From NCBI GenBank assembly GCA_964410625.1, contig CAYPHY010000019.1, positions 1-64,000 on the forward strand: a stretch of 64,000 bases of DNA, read 5' to 3'. Positions 56,916 to 64,000 of this stretch are shown in pieces (the first letter of the stretch is position 1; each line of letters begins with the position of its first letter). Position numbers and translations under genes: made by a program. The notes beneath the pieces were generated by a model. The model was given only the letters and a program-made list of their open reading frames with translations, was not told the origin of the DNA and did no database searches. Origin of the DNA: CAYPHY01 sp964410625 (GTDB lineage: Bacteria > Chloroflexota > Anaerolineae > Promineifilales > Promineifilaceae).

Positions 56916-58970
56916 TTACACCTTCAATTGCCGGACCTCGGTCGCCGTCGCACAGGCCAACGCTCTCTGCGCCACTTCCTTCGCTTCCGCCAACGTCTGC
57001 GCCCGTATCTGCGCTTTCACGCCAGGGATCGATGGCACGCTGACGCTCAACTCATCCACACCAAGCCCGATCAAAATCGGCACAGCCTGCGGATCGGCGC
57101 CCAACTCACCACAAACGCCAACCCACTTGCCACACGCATGGGCCGCCTCGACCGTGCGGCCGATCAGCCGCAGCACAGCGGGATGCAGCCCGTCTGACTT
57201 ACCGGCCAACGAAGGGTGCTGGCGGTCCATCGCCAGCGTATACTGCGTCAGGTCATTGGTCCCCACCGAGAAAAAATCCACCTCCGGCGCAAAAACGTCG
57301 GCCATCAGCGCGGCCGAGGGTACCTCAATCATAATCCCAATCTCCACCGGCGGGGCATTTAGTTCTTGTCGTACCTCTTCCAAAATTGCGCGGGCTGCCC
57401 GCAACTCGCTAATGTCGGCGACCATCGGAAACATGATCCGCAATCTGCCATATTCAGTTGCGCGGAAAATCGCTCGCGCTTGCTCCCGCAGCAGGTGCGG
57501 CCGATTGAGGCACAGGCGAATTCCTCGTTCTCCTAAGAAGGGATTGGCTTCGGGGGGAACTTCAATGTAGGGCAGTGGCTTATCCCCACCAATATCCAAC
57601 GTGCGAATAATCACCGGCTGCCCCTGCATCGCCTGGGCAATGTCGCGGTAGACCGTGAATTGCTCCTCTTCACTGGGGGCTTCGGCGCGATCTAAGAACA
57701 GAAACTCCGTTCGCAACAGCCCCACACCCTCGGCCCCGGCCGCCATCGCCTTTTGCGCGTCGGCCAGCCCGCCGATATTGGCAACCACCTCCACTCGATG
57801 GCCGTCAGGGGTAATCGCCGGATCGGCCGCTGCCTGTGCCGCCGCAGCCCGTTGCTGCTGTAACTGTGTTTGCAAGTTGGTCGCCTCGGCCAGCGTTTTC
57901 TCATCGGGATTTAGGGTCACGGTTCCGCTGCTGCCATCCAGAATCACCATCGTCCCATTAGCGGTCTCCAACACCCCAGGCCCGGCGCTAACCACCGCCG
58001 GAAGGCTGAGGGCACGGGCGATAATAGCTGAATGGGCTGTCGGGCCGCCAACGGCCGTGCAAAAGCCCAACACCCGGTCCTTCGGCAGCGAAGCGGTATC
58101 GGATGGCGACAGATCATGGGTGAATACCACCACCGGATGATCGGGCAGGCGAATCCCTTGCTCATCCGCCCCAACGAGCAAGCGCAAAACCCGGTAGCCT
58201 ACGTCGTGGATGTCGGCCGCACGCGCCGCCAACAGCGGATCATCCAACCCGGCCATCACTTTGGCACGGGAATCAATCACCGACTGCCACGCTTGCGCCG
58301 CCGGTTGCTGTTGGTTGATCTTGTCCAGAACCGCTTCTAGCAAATCGGGATCATCCAAAATCTCCAGGTGAACATCAAAGATAGCCGCCTCTCCGGCTGC
58401 CTTCCGCGCGAACATCTGCTGGCGCAAAGCAGCCAGTTGGCCGCGTGCCTGCTCAATAGCTGCTTGCAGCCGGTCTTCCTCGGCCGAGGCATTGGAAAAC
58501 GTTTCGACAACCGTGACTTCGCTATGCTTAAACTGGAAGACCGGGCCAATGGCAATTCCGGGTGCGGCCGCGATACCGCGAATGAGATTTCCATCCTCTG
58601 TAGGAGCGGGAGCGGCCGTTGGCGAAGATTGCCCGTTGGCGACAGGGGCGGCTGCTGTTGCCGTCGCAGCCTGTGGTGCGGCCGCAGCATGTTGTGCGAC
58701 CAACTCTTCTTCACCCAACCCGCTGGCAATGGCTGCTTCCAACGCATCCAACGCCGCCTCTTCATCGGTGCCATCTATAACTACGCGAATCGCCGTCCCG
58801 CGCTCTACACCCAAGGCCAACATAGAGATCAGGCTTTTGGCGTTGGCTTTTTTCTCACCGCTAAGCACCCGGATATCCGATTGAAACTGCTTGGCAGTAT
58901 TAACAAAGACCTTCGCCGGGCGGGCATGTAGACCGGTGGGATTTTGAATCACGACCTCTAGCTCTTTCAT
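56916..58970 (-). CDS. PTS HPr-Enzyme I fusion protein
   Basis: A 684-residue cytoplasmic protein combining both general PTS components. HPr is at residues 1-88 with phospho-His15 in NPTGLHARPAKVF and the Ser-46 region KSLISMLALG. An Ala/Pro/Thr-rich linker covers about 90-125. Enzyme I occupies the rest with its phospho-His in GGPTAHSAIIARALSLP (about 307) and the PEP-binding end VGVCGELGADPQAVPILIGL (split in two around 625-645). It takes phosphate from PEP and passes it to the EIIA encoded just downstream of EIIB. It is in one run with the EII genes on the minus strand. Confidence 0.94.
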   Translation of the reverse strand: MKELEVVIQNPTGLHARPAKVFVNTAKQFQSDIRVLSGEKKANAKSLISMLALGVERGTAIRVVIDGTDEEAALDALEAAIASGLGEEELVAQHAAAAPQAATATAAAPVANGQSSPTAAPAPTEDGNLIRGIAAAPGIAIGPVFQFKHSEVTVVETFSNASAEEDRLQAAIEQARGQLAALRQQMFARKAAGEAAIFDVHLEILDDPDLLEAVLDKINQQQPAAQAWQSVIDSRAKVMAGLDDPLLAARAADIHDVGYRVLRLLVGADEQGIRLPDHPVVVFTHDLSPSDTASLPKDRVLGFCTAVGGPTAHSAIIARALSLPAVVSAGPGVLETANGTMVILDGSSGTVTLNPDEKTLAEATNLQTQLQQQRAAAAQAAADPAITPDGHRVEVVANIGGLADAQKAMAAGAEGVGLLRTEFLFLDRAEAPSEEEQFTVYRDIAQAMQGQPVIIRTLDIGGDKPLPYIEVPPEANPFLGERGIRLCLNRPHLLREQARAIFRATEYGRLRIMFPMVADISELRAARAILEEVRQELNAPPVEIGIMIEVPSAALMADVFAPEVDFFSVGTNDLTQYTLAMDRQHPSLAGKSDGLHPAVLRLIGRTVEAAHACGKWVGVCGELGADPQAVPILIGLGVDELSVSVPSIPGVKAQIRAQTLAEAKEVAQRALACATATEVRQLKV

Positions 58971-58984
58971 AAGAACACACGCTC

Positions 58985-59090
58985 CCCTCGTCGGTAGCCG
59001 GTAATCGGTAAGCAGTAAGCAGTTTTCAGTAGGCAGTTACTCTCTCCCTACTATCCACTAACCACTCTCCACTAACCACTATCCACTACT
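58985..59090. repeat. GGTAAGCAGTAAGCAGT / CCACTAACCACT word repeat
   Basis: GGTAATCGGTAAGCAGTAAG and CAGTAGGCAGTTAC words, then CTATCCACTAACCACTCTCC and ACTAACCACTATCCACTAC words. It lies between the EIIA and HPr-EI genes and touches the EIIA stop codon. Confidence 0.78.
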
Positions 59091-59529
59091 CACTCGCCTC
59101 CGCTTCGGCACTTAAATGGGTAAGGATTAATTGCGGGTCGGTTGTCTGGATCAGGCGTTCGGTGGTCTCTTCATCTTCGATCACTTCAGCAAGGCTGGCT
59201 AAAACCCCCATATGCTCATCAGAAGAGGCAGCAATGCCGATGACCAGATGCGCTTTTTCGCCATCTTCCCACTCCACACCCTCTGGCACCTGCAACACGG
59301 AAATGCCTGTCTGCAAAATTTGCCCTTTATTGTCATAGGTTCCATGCGGGATAGCGACGCCGTTACCGAGGTAGGTGGACATCGTCTCTTCGCGGGCCAG
59401 CATCCCATCAATGTAGCCAGCCTCTACGCAACCGCTGGAGACAAGGAGCTGACCTGCCTGGCGAATGGCATCGCTTTTGTCGGCCGCTGTCGCCCCCAAA
59501 CGAATCCTATCTGCTGATAAAATCGCCAC
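59086..59529 (-). CDS. PTS EIIA component, mannitol/fructose type
   Basis: A 147-residue EIIA-2 domain. The phosphorylated His62 is in VAIPHGT, and the surrounding EETMSTYLGNG and EDGEKAHLVIGIAAS are family hallmarks. It carries phosphate from HPr to EIIB. I place the start at the GTG at 59529: GGAGG lies five bases before it, and it is one base after the EIIB stop, so translation is coupled. The longer upstream frame lacks EIIA character. Confidence 0.92.
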   Translation of the reverse strand: MAILSADRIRLGATAADKSDAIRQAGQLLVSSGCVEAGYIDGMLAREETMSTYLGNGVAIPHGTYDNKGQILQTGISVLQVPEGVEWEDGEKAHLVIGIAASSDEHMGVLASLAEVIEDEETTERLIQTTDPQLILTHLSAEAEASE

Positions 59530-59530
59530 T

Positions 59531-59860
59531 TCAACCTCCCGAAGCCACAATCTCGTCCTGATTGACGAATGCCTGCACCAGCCGATCAAAGGCCGGATCA
59601 TTGAGAAATTGATTAAACGTCACCACAACTGCATTGGGGGCCTTATTTCGTGCCACACCGGCTAATGCTTTGTGGACAACGACCACCTGGGCATCGGCCG
59701 GGATCGCCCGTGCCGGTTTATGCACAACGGTCACATCGCTGATCTTCGCTTGCTTCAACTTTTTCTTCAGCGCATTCACACTCATCAAACTAGAACCCAT
59801 GCCCGCCTCGCAGGCCAGGATAATCGTCTTTACTTGGGATGCGGAAATTGAGTCTGCCAT
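59531..59860 (-). CDS. PTS EIIB component, mannitol type
   Basis: A 109-residue EIIB. The phosphorylated Cys17 sits in the loop ILACEAGMGSS, and the fold pattern VTVVHKPARAIPADAQVVVV matches mannitol-type EIIB. It accepts phosphate from EIIA and gives it to the sugar carried by EIIC. It is a separate polypeptide here, whereas EIIC and EIIB are often fused in MtlA. It is followed by EIIA with a one-base gap. Confidence 0.92.
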   Translation of the reverse strand: MADSISASQVKTIILACEAGMGSSLMSVNALKKKLKQAKISDVTVVHKPARAIPADAQVVVVHKALAGVARNKAPNAVVVTFNQFLNDPAFDRLVQAFVNQDEIVASGG

Positions 59861-59880
59861 ATTGCTCTCCTACGAAAATA

Positions 59881-59946
59881 GCTCACGCAAAGGACGCTAA
59901 GCCGCAAAGTATAAAAACTTAGCGACCTTTGCGCCTTTGCGTGAGA
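59881..59946. repeat. GCTCACGCAAAG hairpin, copy 2
   Basis: GCTCACGCAAAGGACGCTAA and GCCGCAAAGTATAAAA on the left, GACCTTTGCGCCTTTGCGTG on the right. It is close to the copy at 55017 and lies between EIIC and EIIB, so a stem-loop would form within the PTS transcript. Confidence 0.85.
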
Positions 59947-59960
59947 TTCTCATCCTTCAA

Positions 59961-61040
59961 TTAGTCGGCCGCCAGGCCCGGCACACCGCCGCTGGCCACG
60001 ACCGTATCTTCGTCTTCTTCTTCCTCGCGCACCGGACGTACACGGAGGATGAAGGCGCCAACCAGGAACGACGCCAACGCACCGATAAGCACACCGGTCA
60101 ACACGGCGAAGTGCTGTCCACGCGGAATCACAGCCAGATAGGCGAAAATCGAACCGGGGGACGGGGTGGCTACTAGGCCGGCATTGGTGATGACAAACCA
60201 GAGATCGGCCGCCAGTCCACCGGCAATCACTGACAAAATCATGATCGGATGGGCCAAGACATAGGGGAAGTAAATCTCATGAATCCCGCCCAGGAAGTGG
60301 ATGACCATCGCCCCAGGCGCGGACTGCTTCAACAAGCCCTTACCCGCTACGTAGTAGGCAATCAACAGACCAAGGCCCGGCCCTGGGTTCGTCTCCAGCA
60401 GGAAGTGGATCGCCCGGCCGGATTGCTCAACGGCCGCGACACCCAACGGAGCCAGTACACCGTGATTGAGCGCGTTGTTGAGAAACAACACCTTCGCCGG
60501 TTCAATCACAATGGCCGCCAACGGCAACAAACGAGCCGCGATTAAGCCGTCTACAATGCTGCCCAAGAAATTGCTAATCGCCTGCACAATCGGGCCAATG
60601 GCGACATTACCCAACAACACCAAAATCACGGCCAGGATACCGGCGGAGAAGTTGTTGATCAACATCTCGAAGCCGACCGGAATCCGCTCCTCCAATACAT
60701 CATCCACCTTCTTGATCAACCAGCCACCGAGCGGCCCCATGACCATCGCGCCGAGGAACATCGGGATGTCGGCCCCGACCACAACACCCATTGTTGCCGT
60801 TGCGCCAACCACCCCACCACGCACGCCATGGATCATCTTACCACCGGTATAGCCGATCAGAATGGGAAGCAAATAGGTAATCATCGGGCCAACCAATTCG
60901 CCAAATGTTTCATTGGGAACCCAGCCCGTGGGGATAAAGAGGGCGGTGATCAAACCCCAGGCGATGAATGCGCCAATATTGGGTATGATCATACCCGCCA
61001 GGAAACCGCCAAACTGTTGCAACCGTTCTCTGAATGCCAT
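59961..61040 (-). CDS. PTS EIIC component, mannitol type
   Basis: A 359-residue membrane permease with about eight helices, matching mannitol EIIC: FGGFLAGMIIPNIGAFIAWG at the N-terminus, GGKMIHGVRGGVVGATATMG (about 90-110), the substrate-site motif NNALNHGVLAPLG and GGIHEIYFPYVL. It moves the hexitol, or a related sugar, while EIIB phosphorylates it. Its C-terminal tail is acidic (VREEEEDEDTVV). AAGGAGA precedes the ATG at 61040. It is the first gene of the PTS operon, divergent from the LacI gene at 61528. Confidence 0.92.
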   Translation of the reverse strand: MAFRERLQQFGGFLAGMIIPNIGAFIAWGLITALFIPTGWVPNETFGELVGPMITYLLPILIGYTGGKMIHGVRGGVVGATATMGVVVGADIPMFLGAMVMGPLGGWLIKKVDDVLEERIPVGFEMLINNFSAGILAVILVLLGNVAIGPIVQAISNFLGSIVDGLIAARLLPLAAIVIEPAKVLFLNNALNHGVLAPLGVAAVEQSGRAIHFLLETNPGPGLGLLIAYYVAGKGLLKQSAPGAMVIHFLGGIHEIYFPYVLAHPIMILSVIAGGLAADLWFVITNAGLVATPSPGSIFAYLAVIPRGQHFAVLTGVLIGALASFLVGAFILRVRPVREEEEDEDTVVASGGVPGLAAD

Positions 61041-61303
61041 TTTGTCTCTCCTTTCTTCCAAGAAATAAAAACGAATGGTGGCAATTGCCAACCCCAAATT
61101 AAGGAGGCCGCAAGCAGCCTCTATTATTTCCGGCACGACCGAGGTTATGCCAGAGAATGACCTTGTTCAGTAGGAGTTGTGTACGGTTGTATCTTGTTCC
61201 CTTCTCCGTCGCTGACTGGCTGTTTCTGTTTGTGCGAAGTGGCTAGGGATATAATCAGGAACAAAAATGATAGCTAGATTAATATTTGATAATAGCCAAT
61301 TTC

Positions 61304-61321
61304 ATTGTAAACGATTACAAT
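61304..61321. promoter_or_regulatory. LacI-type operator 1 in the PTS-lacI intergenic region
   Basis: ATTGTAAACGATTACAAT is an imperfect 18-bp palindrome around a central CG, typical of LacI/CcpA-family sites. It is the best of three such sites in this 487-bp divergent spacer. No gene is seen in the spacer. Confidence 0.7.
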
Positions 61322-61405
61322 TGCTTTGTCAATATTGAGCAGTAGCTTTTCTCTGATAATCGGTACTTTTACACAAAACAAGTTGAGGCAGGTTGAATAA
61401 ACAAG

Positions 61406-61419
61406 TGAAATCGTTTACA
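61406..61419. promoter_or_regulatory. LacI-type operator 2
   Basis: TGAAATCGTTTACA shares the half-site CGTTTACA with site 1 in opposite orientation. It lies about 110 bp before the lacI start. Confidence 0.6.
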
Positions 61420-61468
61420 TTACAAGCGAGTCACAAGTGACACGGTCAATAGGCTCTGTTACAATTCT

Positions 61469-61483
61469 TGTAAACCGGTTGCA
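61469..61483. promoter_or_regulatory. LacI-type operator 3
   Basis: TGTAAACCGGTTGCA has the palindromic core AACCGGTT and the TGTAAAC half-site of sites 1 and 2. It lies 45 bp before the lacI start, where binding would block the regulator's own promoter. Confidence 0.6.
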
Positions 61484-61527
61484 GCAATGGTGAAAATAGT
61501 CAAAAGCGTAGAAATGAGGGAATAACA

Positions 61528-62547
61528 ATGGCGGGCATTAAAGAGGTTGCGGAATTTGCAGGCGTATCCACAGCCACCGTTTCGCGCGTATTGGGCAACA
61601 AGCCCCATGTGCGGCCGGAAGTACGCGAGAAGGTGCTAGAGGCAGTCCGGTTGCTCGACTACCGCCCCAATCTGGTAGCCCGCAGCTTGCGTTCACAACA
61701 ATCCAGCACCATCGGCCTGATCGTCTCCGACATCCGCAACCCCTTCTTCACGGCCGTTAGCCGTGCCGTCGAAGATTATGCCTATGAACAAGGGTATGGC
61801 GTCTTTCTCTGCAACACAGATGAGAATCCCGATAAAGAGGCCATTTATCTTAATCTGATGCGTGATGAGAATGTTGCCGGGGTGATCTTTTCCCCCACCC
61901 GGCAAACGGCTGCCAAATTCCCTACCCTCACCCTTGACCTACCAACTGTTATTGTGGATCGGGAGGTGGATGCTGAATACGTGGATGTGGTGTTAATCAA
62001 CAACGTGGCAGCCGGCCGCCAGTTGGCCGATCATTTGCTTGAAAGTGGCTACCGACGCATTGGCGGGATATTTGGTGCGGCATCTACTACGGCTCCGCGA
62101 CGGCGACAAGGATTAGAGGAGGCGTTAAACGCCTACGGCCTGCAACCCATCCCGGAACTGATGATCCACGTCTCGCCGAAGATTGAGACGGGCCACGCCG
62201 CCGCGCTGCAACTACTCGATCATCCCCAACCACCCGACGCCCTCTTCACCACCAACAGTCTACTGACGGCGGGAGCGTTAATCGCCATCCAGGAAAGAGG
62301 AATGCGGATACCGGAAGACATCGCACTGGTTGGCTTTGATGAGACCACCTGGTCAGAACTGGTGCGGCCGCCCATTACTCTGATCGCCCAGCCAACCGAG
62401 GAGATCGGCCGTACCGCTACCGAACTGCTGCTCAAGCGCATCGAAGACCCCACACGCCTTGCCCGCCAGGTCATCCTGCAAGCACAACTACTCATCCGCG
62501 GCTCCAGCACGCCAAAAACGAAGCGGTACATGGACGGACACAGATAA
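61528..62547 (+). CDS. LacI family regulator of the PTS locus
   Basis: A 339-residue repressor. The helix-turn-helix is at residues 3-23 (GIKEVAEFAGVSTATVSRVL), the hinge helix contains LVARSLRSQ, and the sugar-binding domain starts at TIGLIVSDIRNPFFTAVSRA. GAGGGA precedes the ATG. It is divergent from the EIIC gene, with three operator-like palindromes between them, so it most likely represses the PTS operon and itself until a sugar or sugar phosphate binds. Confidence 0.92.
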   Translation: MAGIKEVAEFAGVSTATVSRVLGNKPHVRPEVREKVLEAVRLLDYRPNLVARSLRSQQSSTIGLIVSDIRNPFFTAVSRAVEDYAYEQGYGVFLCNTDENPDKEAIYLNLMRDENVAGVIFSPTRQTAAKFPTLTLDLPTVIVDREVDAEYVDVVLINNVAAGRQLADHLLESGYRRIGGIFGAASTTAPRRRQGLEEALNAYGLQPIPELMIHVSPKIETGHAAALQLLDHPQPPDALFTTNSLLTAGALIAIQERGMRIPEDIALVGFDETTWSELVRPPITLIAQPTEEIGRTATELLLKRIEDPTRLARQVILQAQLLIRGSSTPKTKRYMDGHR

Positions 62548-62607
62548 TCCGCGTAATCAGCGCTTTATCCGCGTCACCCGCGTAACCATATTCAAGAAGA
62601 TACAATT

Positions 62608-63069
62608 ATGTCAAATCAAAAGCAGAATTGGCGAGAAAATGGCATCCGCATTGTTCGCAGCGACCAACTTGACATGAATACCCCGCAAACACCGGGAATG
62701 ACCCGTGCGGCCGCGATCAGCCATGCCTCGGCCGGAGCCAACAAGCTCTGGGCCGGAACGGTGCGTATTGACCCCAACGCCAAAACCGGCGCACACCATC
62801 ACGGCGAACTAGAAAGCATTATCTACGTGGTCAGCGGCAAGGCGCAAATGCGTTGGGGAGAAAAGCTAGAGTATACGGCAACGGCCGAACCTGGCGACTT
62901 CATCTATGTCCCACCCTACGTTCCCCACCAGGAACTCAACGCCAACCCCGACCAACCCCTCCTCTGCGTCCTCGTCCGCAGCGATCAAGAGCCGGTTGTT
63001 ATTAACCTTGACATTGAAGGCATTAAGGGACCAGAAGAAGTAACATGGATTGATCCTCATCATTCATAA
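62608..63069 (+). CDS. Cupin domain protein
   Basis: A 153-residue single-domain cupin. Metal-binding motif 1 is seen in GAHHHGELESIIYVVSG (His-His-His-Glu) and motif 2 in PGDFIYVPPYVPHQ. The fold could serve as a sugar-phosphate isomerase, dioxygenase or small-molecule sensor, and nothing decides this. It lies 60 bp after the lacI gene on the same strand and may be cotranscribed. AAGAAG precedes the ATG. Confidence 0.83.
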   Translation: MSNQKQNWRENGIRIVRSDQLDMNTPQTPGMTRAAAISHASAGANKLWAGTVRIDPNAKTGAHHHGELESIIYVVSGKAQMRWGEKLEYTATAEPGDFIYVPPYVPHQELNANPDQPLLCVLVRSDQEPVVINLDIEGIKGPEEVTWIDPHHS

Positions 63070-63102
63070 ATCTAAATAGTAATAATCCCTTTCAGTTTTT
63101 AC

Positions 63103-63513
63103 CTATAGTGCTGATCCGTTTAGCCTGCGTGCTATCAGGGCAAACTTGATCCAGAAAAAGATGCCAACAAGACCTAGTATGACGGCTATAAACGGCGCCT
63201 CTGCCCATAGCCAATGAACCCCTGATGCCCCTCCCCTGATGGCAAAGGGCAATAGGCTAAAGGCAATGGCGAACCCCATATACCATGAGCGCTTCCGTAA
63301 CAACGTTCTCGTTCGATTTAATATTTCCATTTCGATATCCTCTGTTAAACTAATTTGATTGTCCAACCGCAGTTCATCCTGCTGTTGAACTAGATTGGCA
63401 AATTCGCGATCAAGCCTGAGAAAGGTTTCCACCAATTCCTTTGTATCCTGGCTGGCTTCCCCGGAAAGATAGACCGGAAGCAAGTCGGTGATGACGTCTC
63501 GTGTAATTTCCAT
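63103..63513 (-). CDS. Putative anti-sigma factor, membrane-bound
   Basis: A 136-residue protein. The N-terminal part (ITDLLPVYLSGEASQDTKEL) resembles anti-sigma zinc-finger (zf-HC2) domains but lacks their His/Cys ligands. Two transmembrane helices follow (about 77-92 and 103-126). It lies one base after the ECF sigma factor stop on the same strand, the usual place for a cognate anti-sigma factor that holds the sigma at the membrane. The assignment rests on this context. Confidence 0.7.
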   Translation of the reverse strand: MEITRDVITDLLPVYLSGEASQDTKELVETFLRLDREFANLVQQQDELRLDNQISLTEDIEMEILNRTRTLLRKRSWYMGFAIAFSLLPFAIRGGASGVHWLWAEAPFIAVILGLVGIFFWIKFALIARRLNGSAL

Positions 63514-63514
63514 C

Positions 63515-64000
63515 TTACGCCTCTTGTTGTAAACGATAGGCCGCCAGTTTTATCCGCGCCCGGTGGACTTTAACCTTAGCGGCCGACAGTGAAATTCCCA
63601 ACACATCAGCAATCTCTTCGTATGGCATCTCGTCCTGAGCGTGCATGAGCAGCGCCGCCCGGTCAATCTCCGGCAATGTTTGGATAAAGCGCATGACCCC
63701 CTGCAATTTGAGATTGACTTCCGCCTCCCGTTCTAGCGAGTTGGCGGCCGATTGCAGCTTCGGATCAAGCGGTGAGTGCCGCTTTTTCTGATTGGCTCGT
63801 TTGTAAGCCAGATTTTTAGCAATCGTTAACAGATACCCTTTGACAGTTTCTGCTTCGATGCGACCAGCGGCCGTTAACGCTCGCAGAAACGTCTCCGCTG
63901 TAATATCCTCCGCTTCCTGTTCATCGCCACACAGCCAATAGGCAAAGCGGTATACGTCCTGTGCATATTTTTGAAACAGTTCACTGAAATTCGTGACCAT
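63515..64000 (-). CDS. ECF-type RNA polymerase sigma factor
   Basis: A 161-residue sigma-70 family protein. Region 2 (about 10-75) has YRFAYWLCGDEQEAEDITAE with the following TFLRAL, and region 4 (about 100-155) has LPEIDRAALLMHAQDEMPYE and the helix-turn-helix IADVLGISLSAAKVKVHRAR. It directs RNA polymerase to stress- or envelope-type promoters. It begins at an ATG on the last base of the window, so the start could lie further upstream. The next gene is its likely anti-sigma factor. Confidence 0.88.
   Translation of the reverse strand: MVTNFSELFQKYAQDVYRFAYWLCGDEQEAEDITAETFLRALTAAGRIEAETVKGYLLTIAKNLAYKRANQKKRHSPLDPKLQSAANSLEREAEVNLKLQGVMRFIQTLPEIDRAALLMHAQDEMPYEEIADVLGISLSAAKVKVHRARIKLAAYRLQQEA

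Overview
The window looks like part of a scaffold from an uncultured Chloroflexota bacterium, probably Anaerolineae-like. This is inferred from gene content, not from a marker tree. Supporting signs are family 5 solute-binding lipoproteins with VTRVVTE-type tethers, a T-box-controlled leucyl-tRNA synthetase, many LacI regulators, LLM flavin oxidoreductases, a fused E1 dehydrogenase, roughly 55-60% GC, and heavy loading with small intergenic repeats. Two runs of exactly 100 N (32011-32110, 38606-38705) are scaffold gaps, and each truncates a flanking gene. I see no rRNA, CRISPR array, transposase or phage gene.

Layout. 1-6.5 kb: tRNA-Val, a lipoprotein, fused E1 and E2 of a 2-oxoacid dehydrogenase, an acetyltransferase and a membrane protein. 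6.5-16.2 kb: housekeeping and single genes (histidine phosphatase, a C39-like peptidase pair, LLM oxidoreductase, thioesterase, DUF1028 protein, lon-folC, a two-FAS1 secreted protein). 16.4-26.7 kb: a glycan-use locus with GH3 glycosidase, a complete Opp/Dpp-type ABC importer and a LacI regulator with two operator-like palindromes. 27-33 kb: map, methyltransferase, AI-2E family protein, SDR, queA and a squalene-cyclase-like protein. 33-38 kb: leuS with its T-box leader and two tRNA-Ala genes, a lipid kinase, and a short SelW-like gene read through an in-frame TGA. 38-50 kb: GH13 amylase, trmB, arginase, ABC exporter, a HigBA-like toxin-antitoxin pair, an adenylate cyclase and a beta-lactamase-fold protein. 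50-63 kb: a PTS locus (ppdK, 1-phosphofructokinase-like kinase, a long zinc dehydrogenase, HPr-EI fusion, EIIA, EIIB, EIIC) divergent from a LacI gene across three operator-like palindromes. 63-64 kb: an ECF sigma factor and its putative anti-sigma partner.

Three things stand out. (1) A complete tRNA-Ala(GGC) gene sits inside the leuS T-box riboswitch, between Stem III and the antiterminator. (2) A CxxU selenoprotein W-like gene is interrupted by TGA exactly at the redox motif and followed by a plausible bSECIS hairpin. (3) Several families of word-like intergenic repeats occur, some of them translated in frame inside E2, folC and the phosphofructokinase-like gene. The hexamer CGGCCG is also far more frequent than composition predicts.
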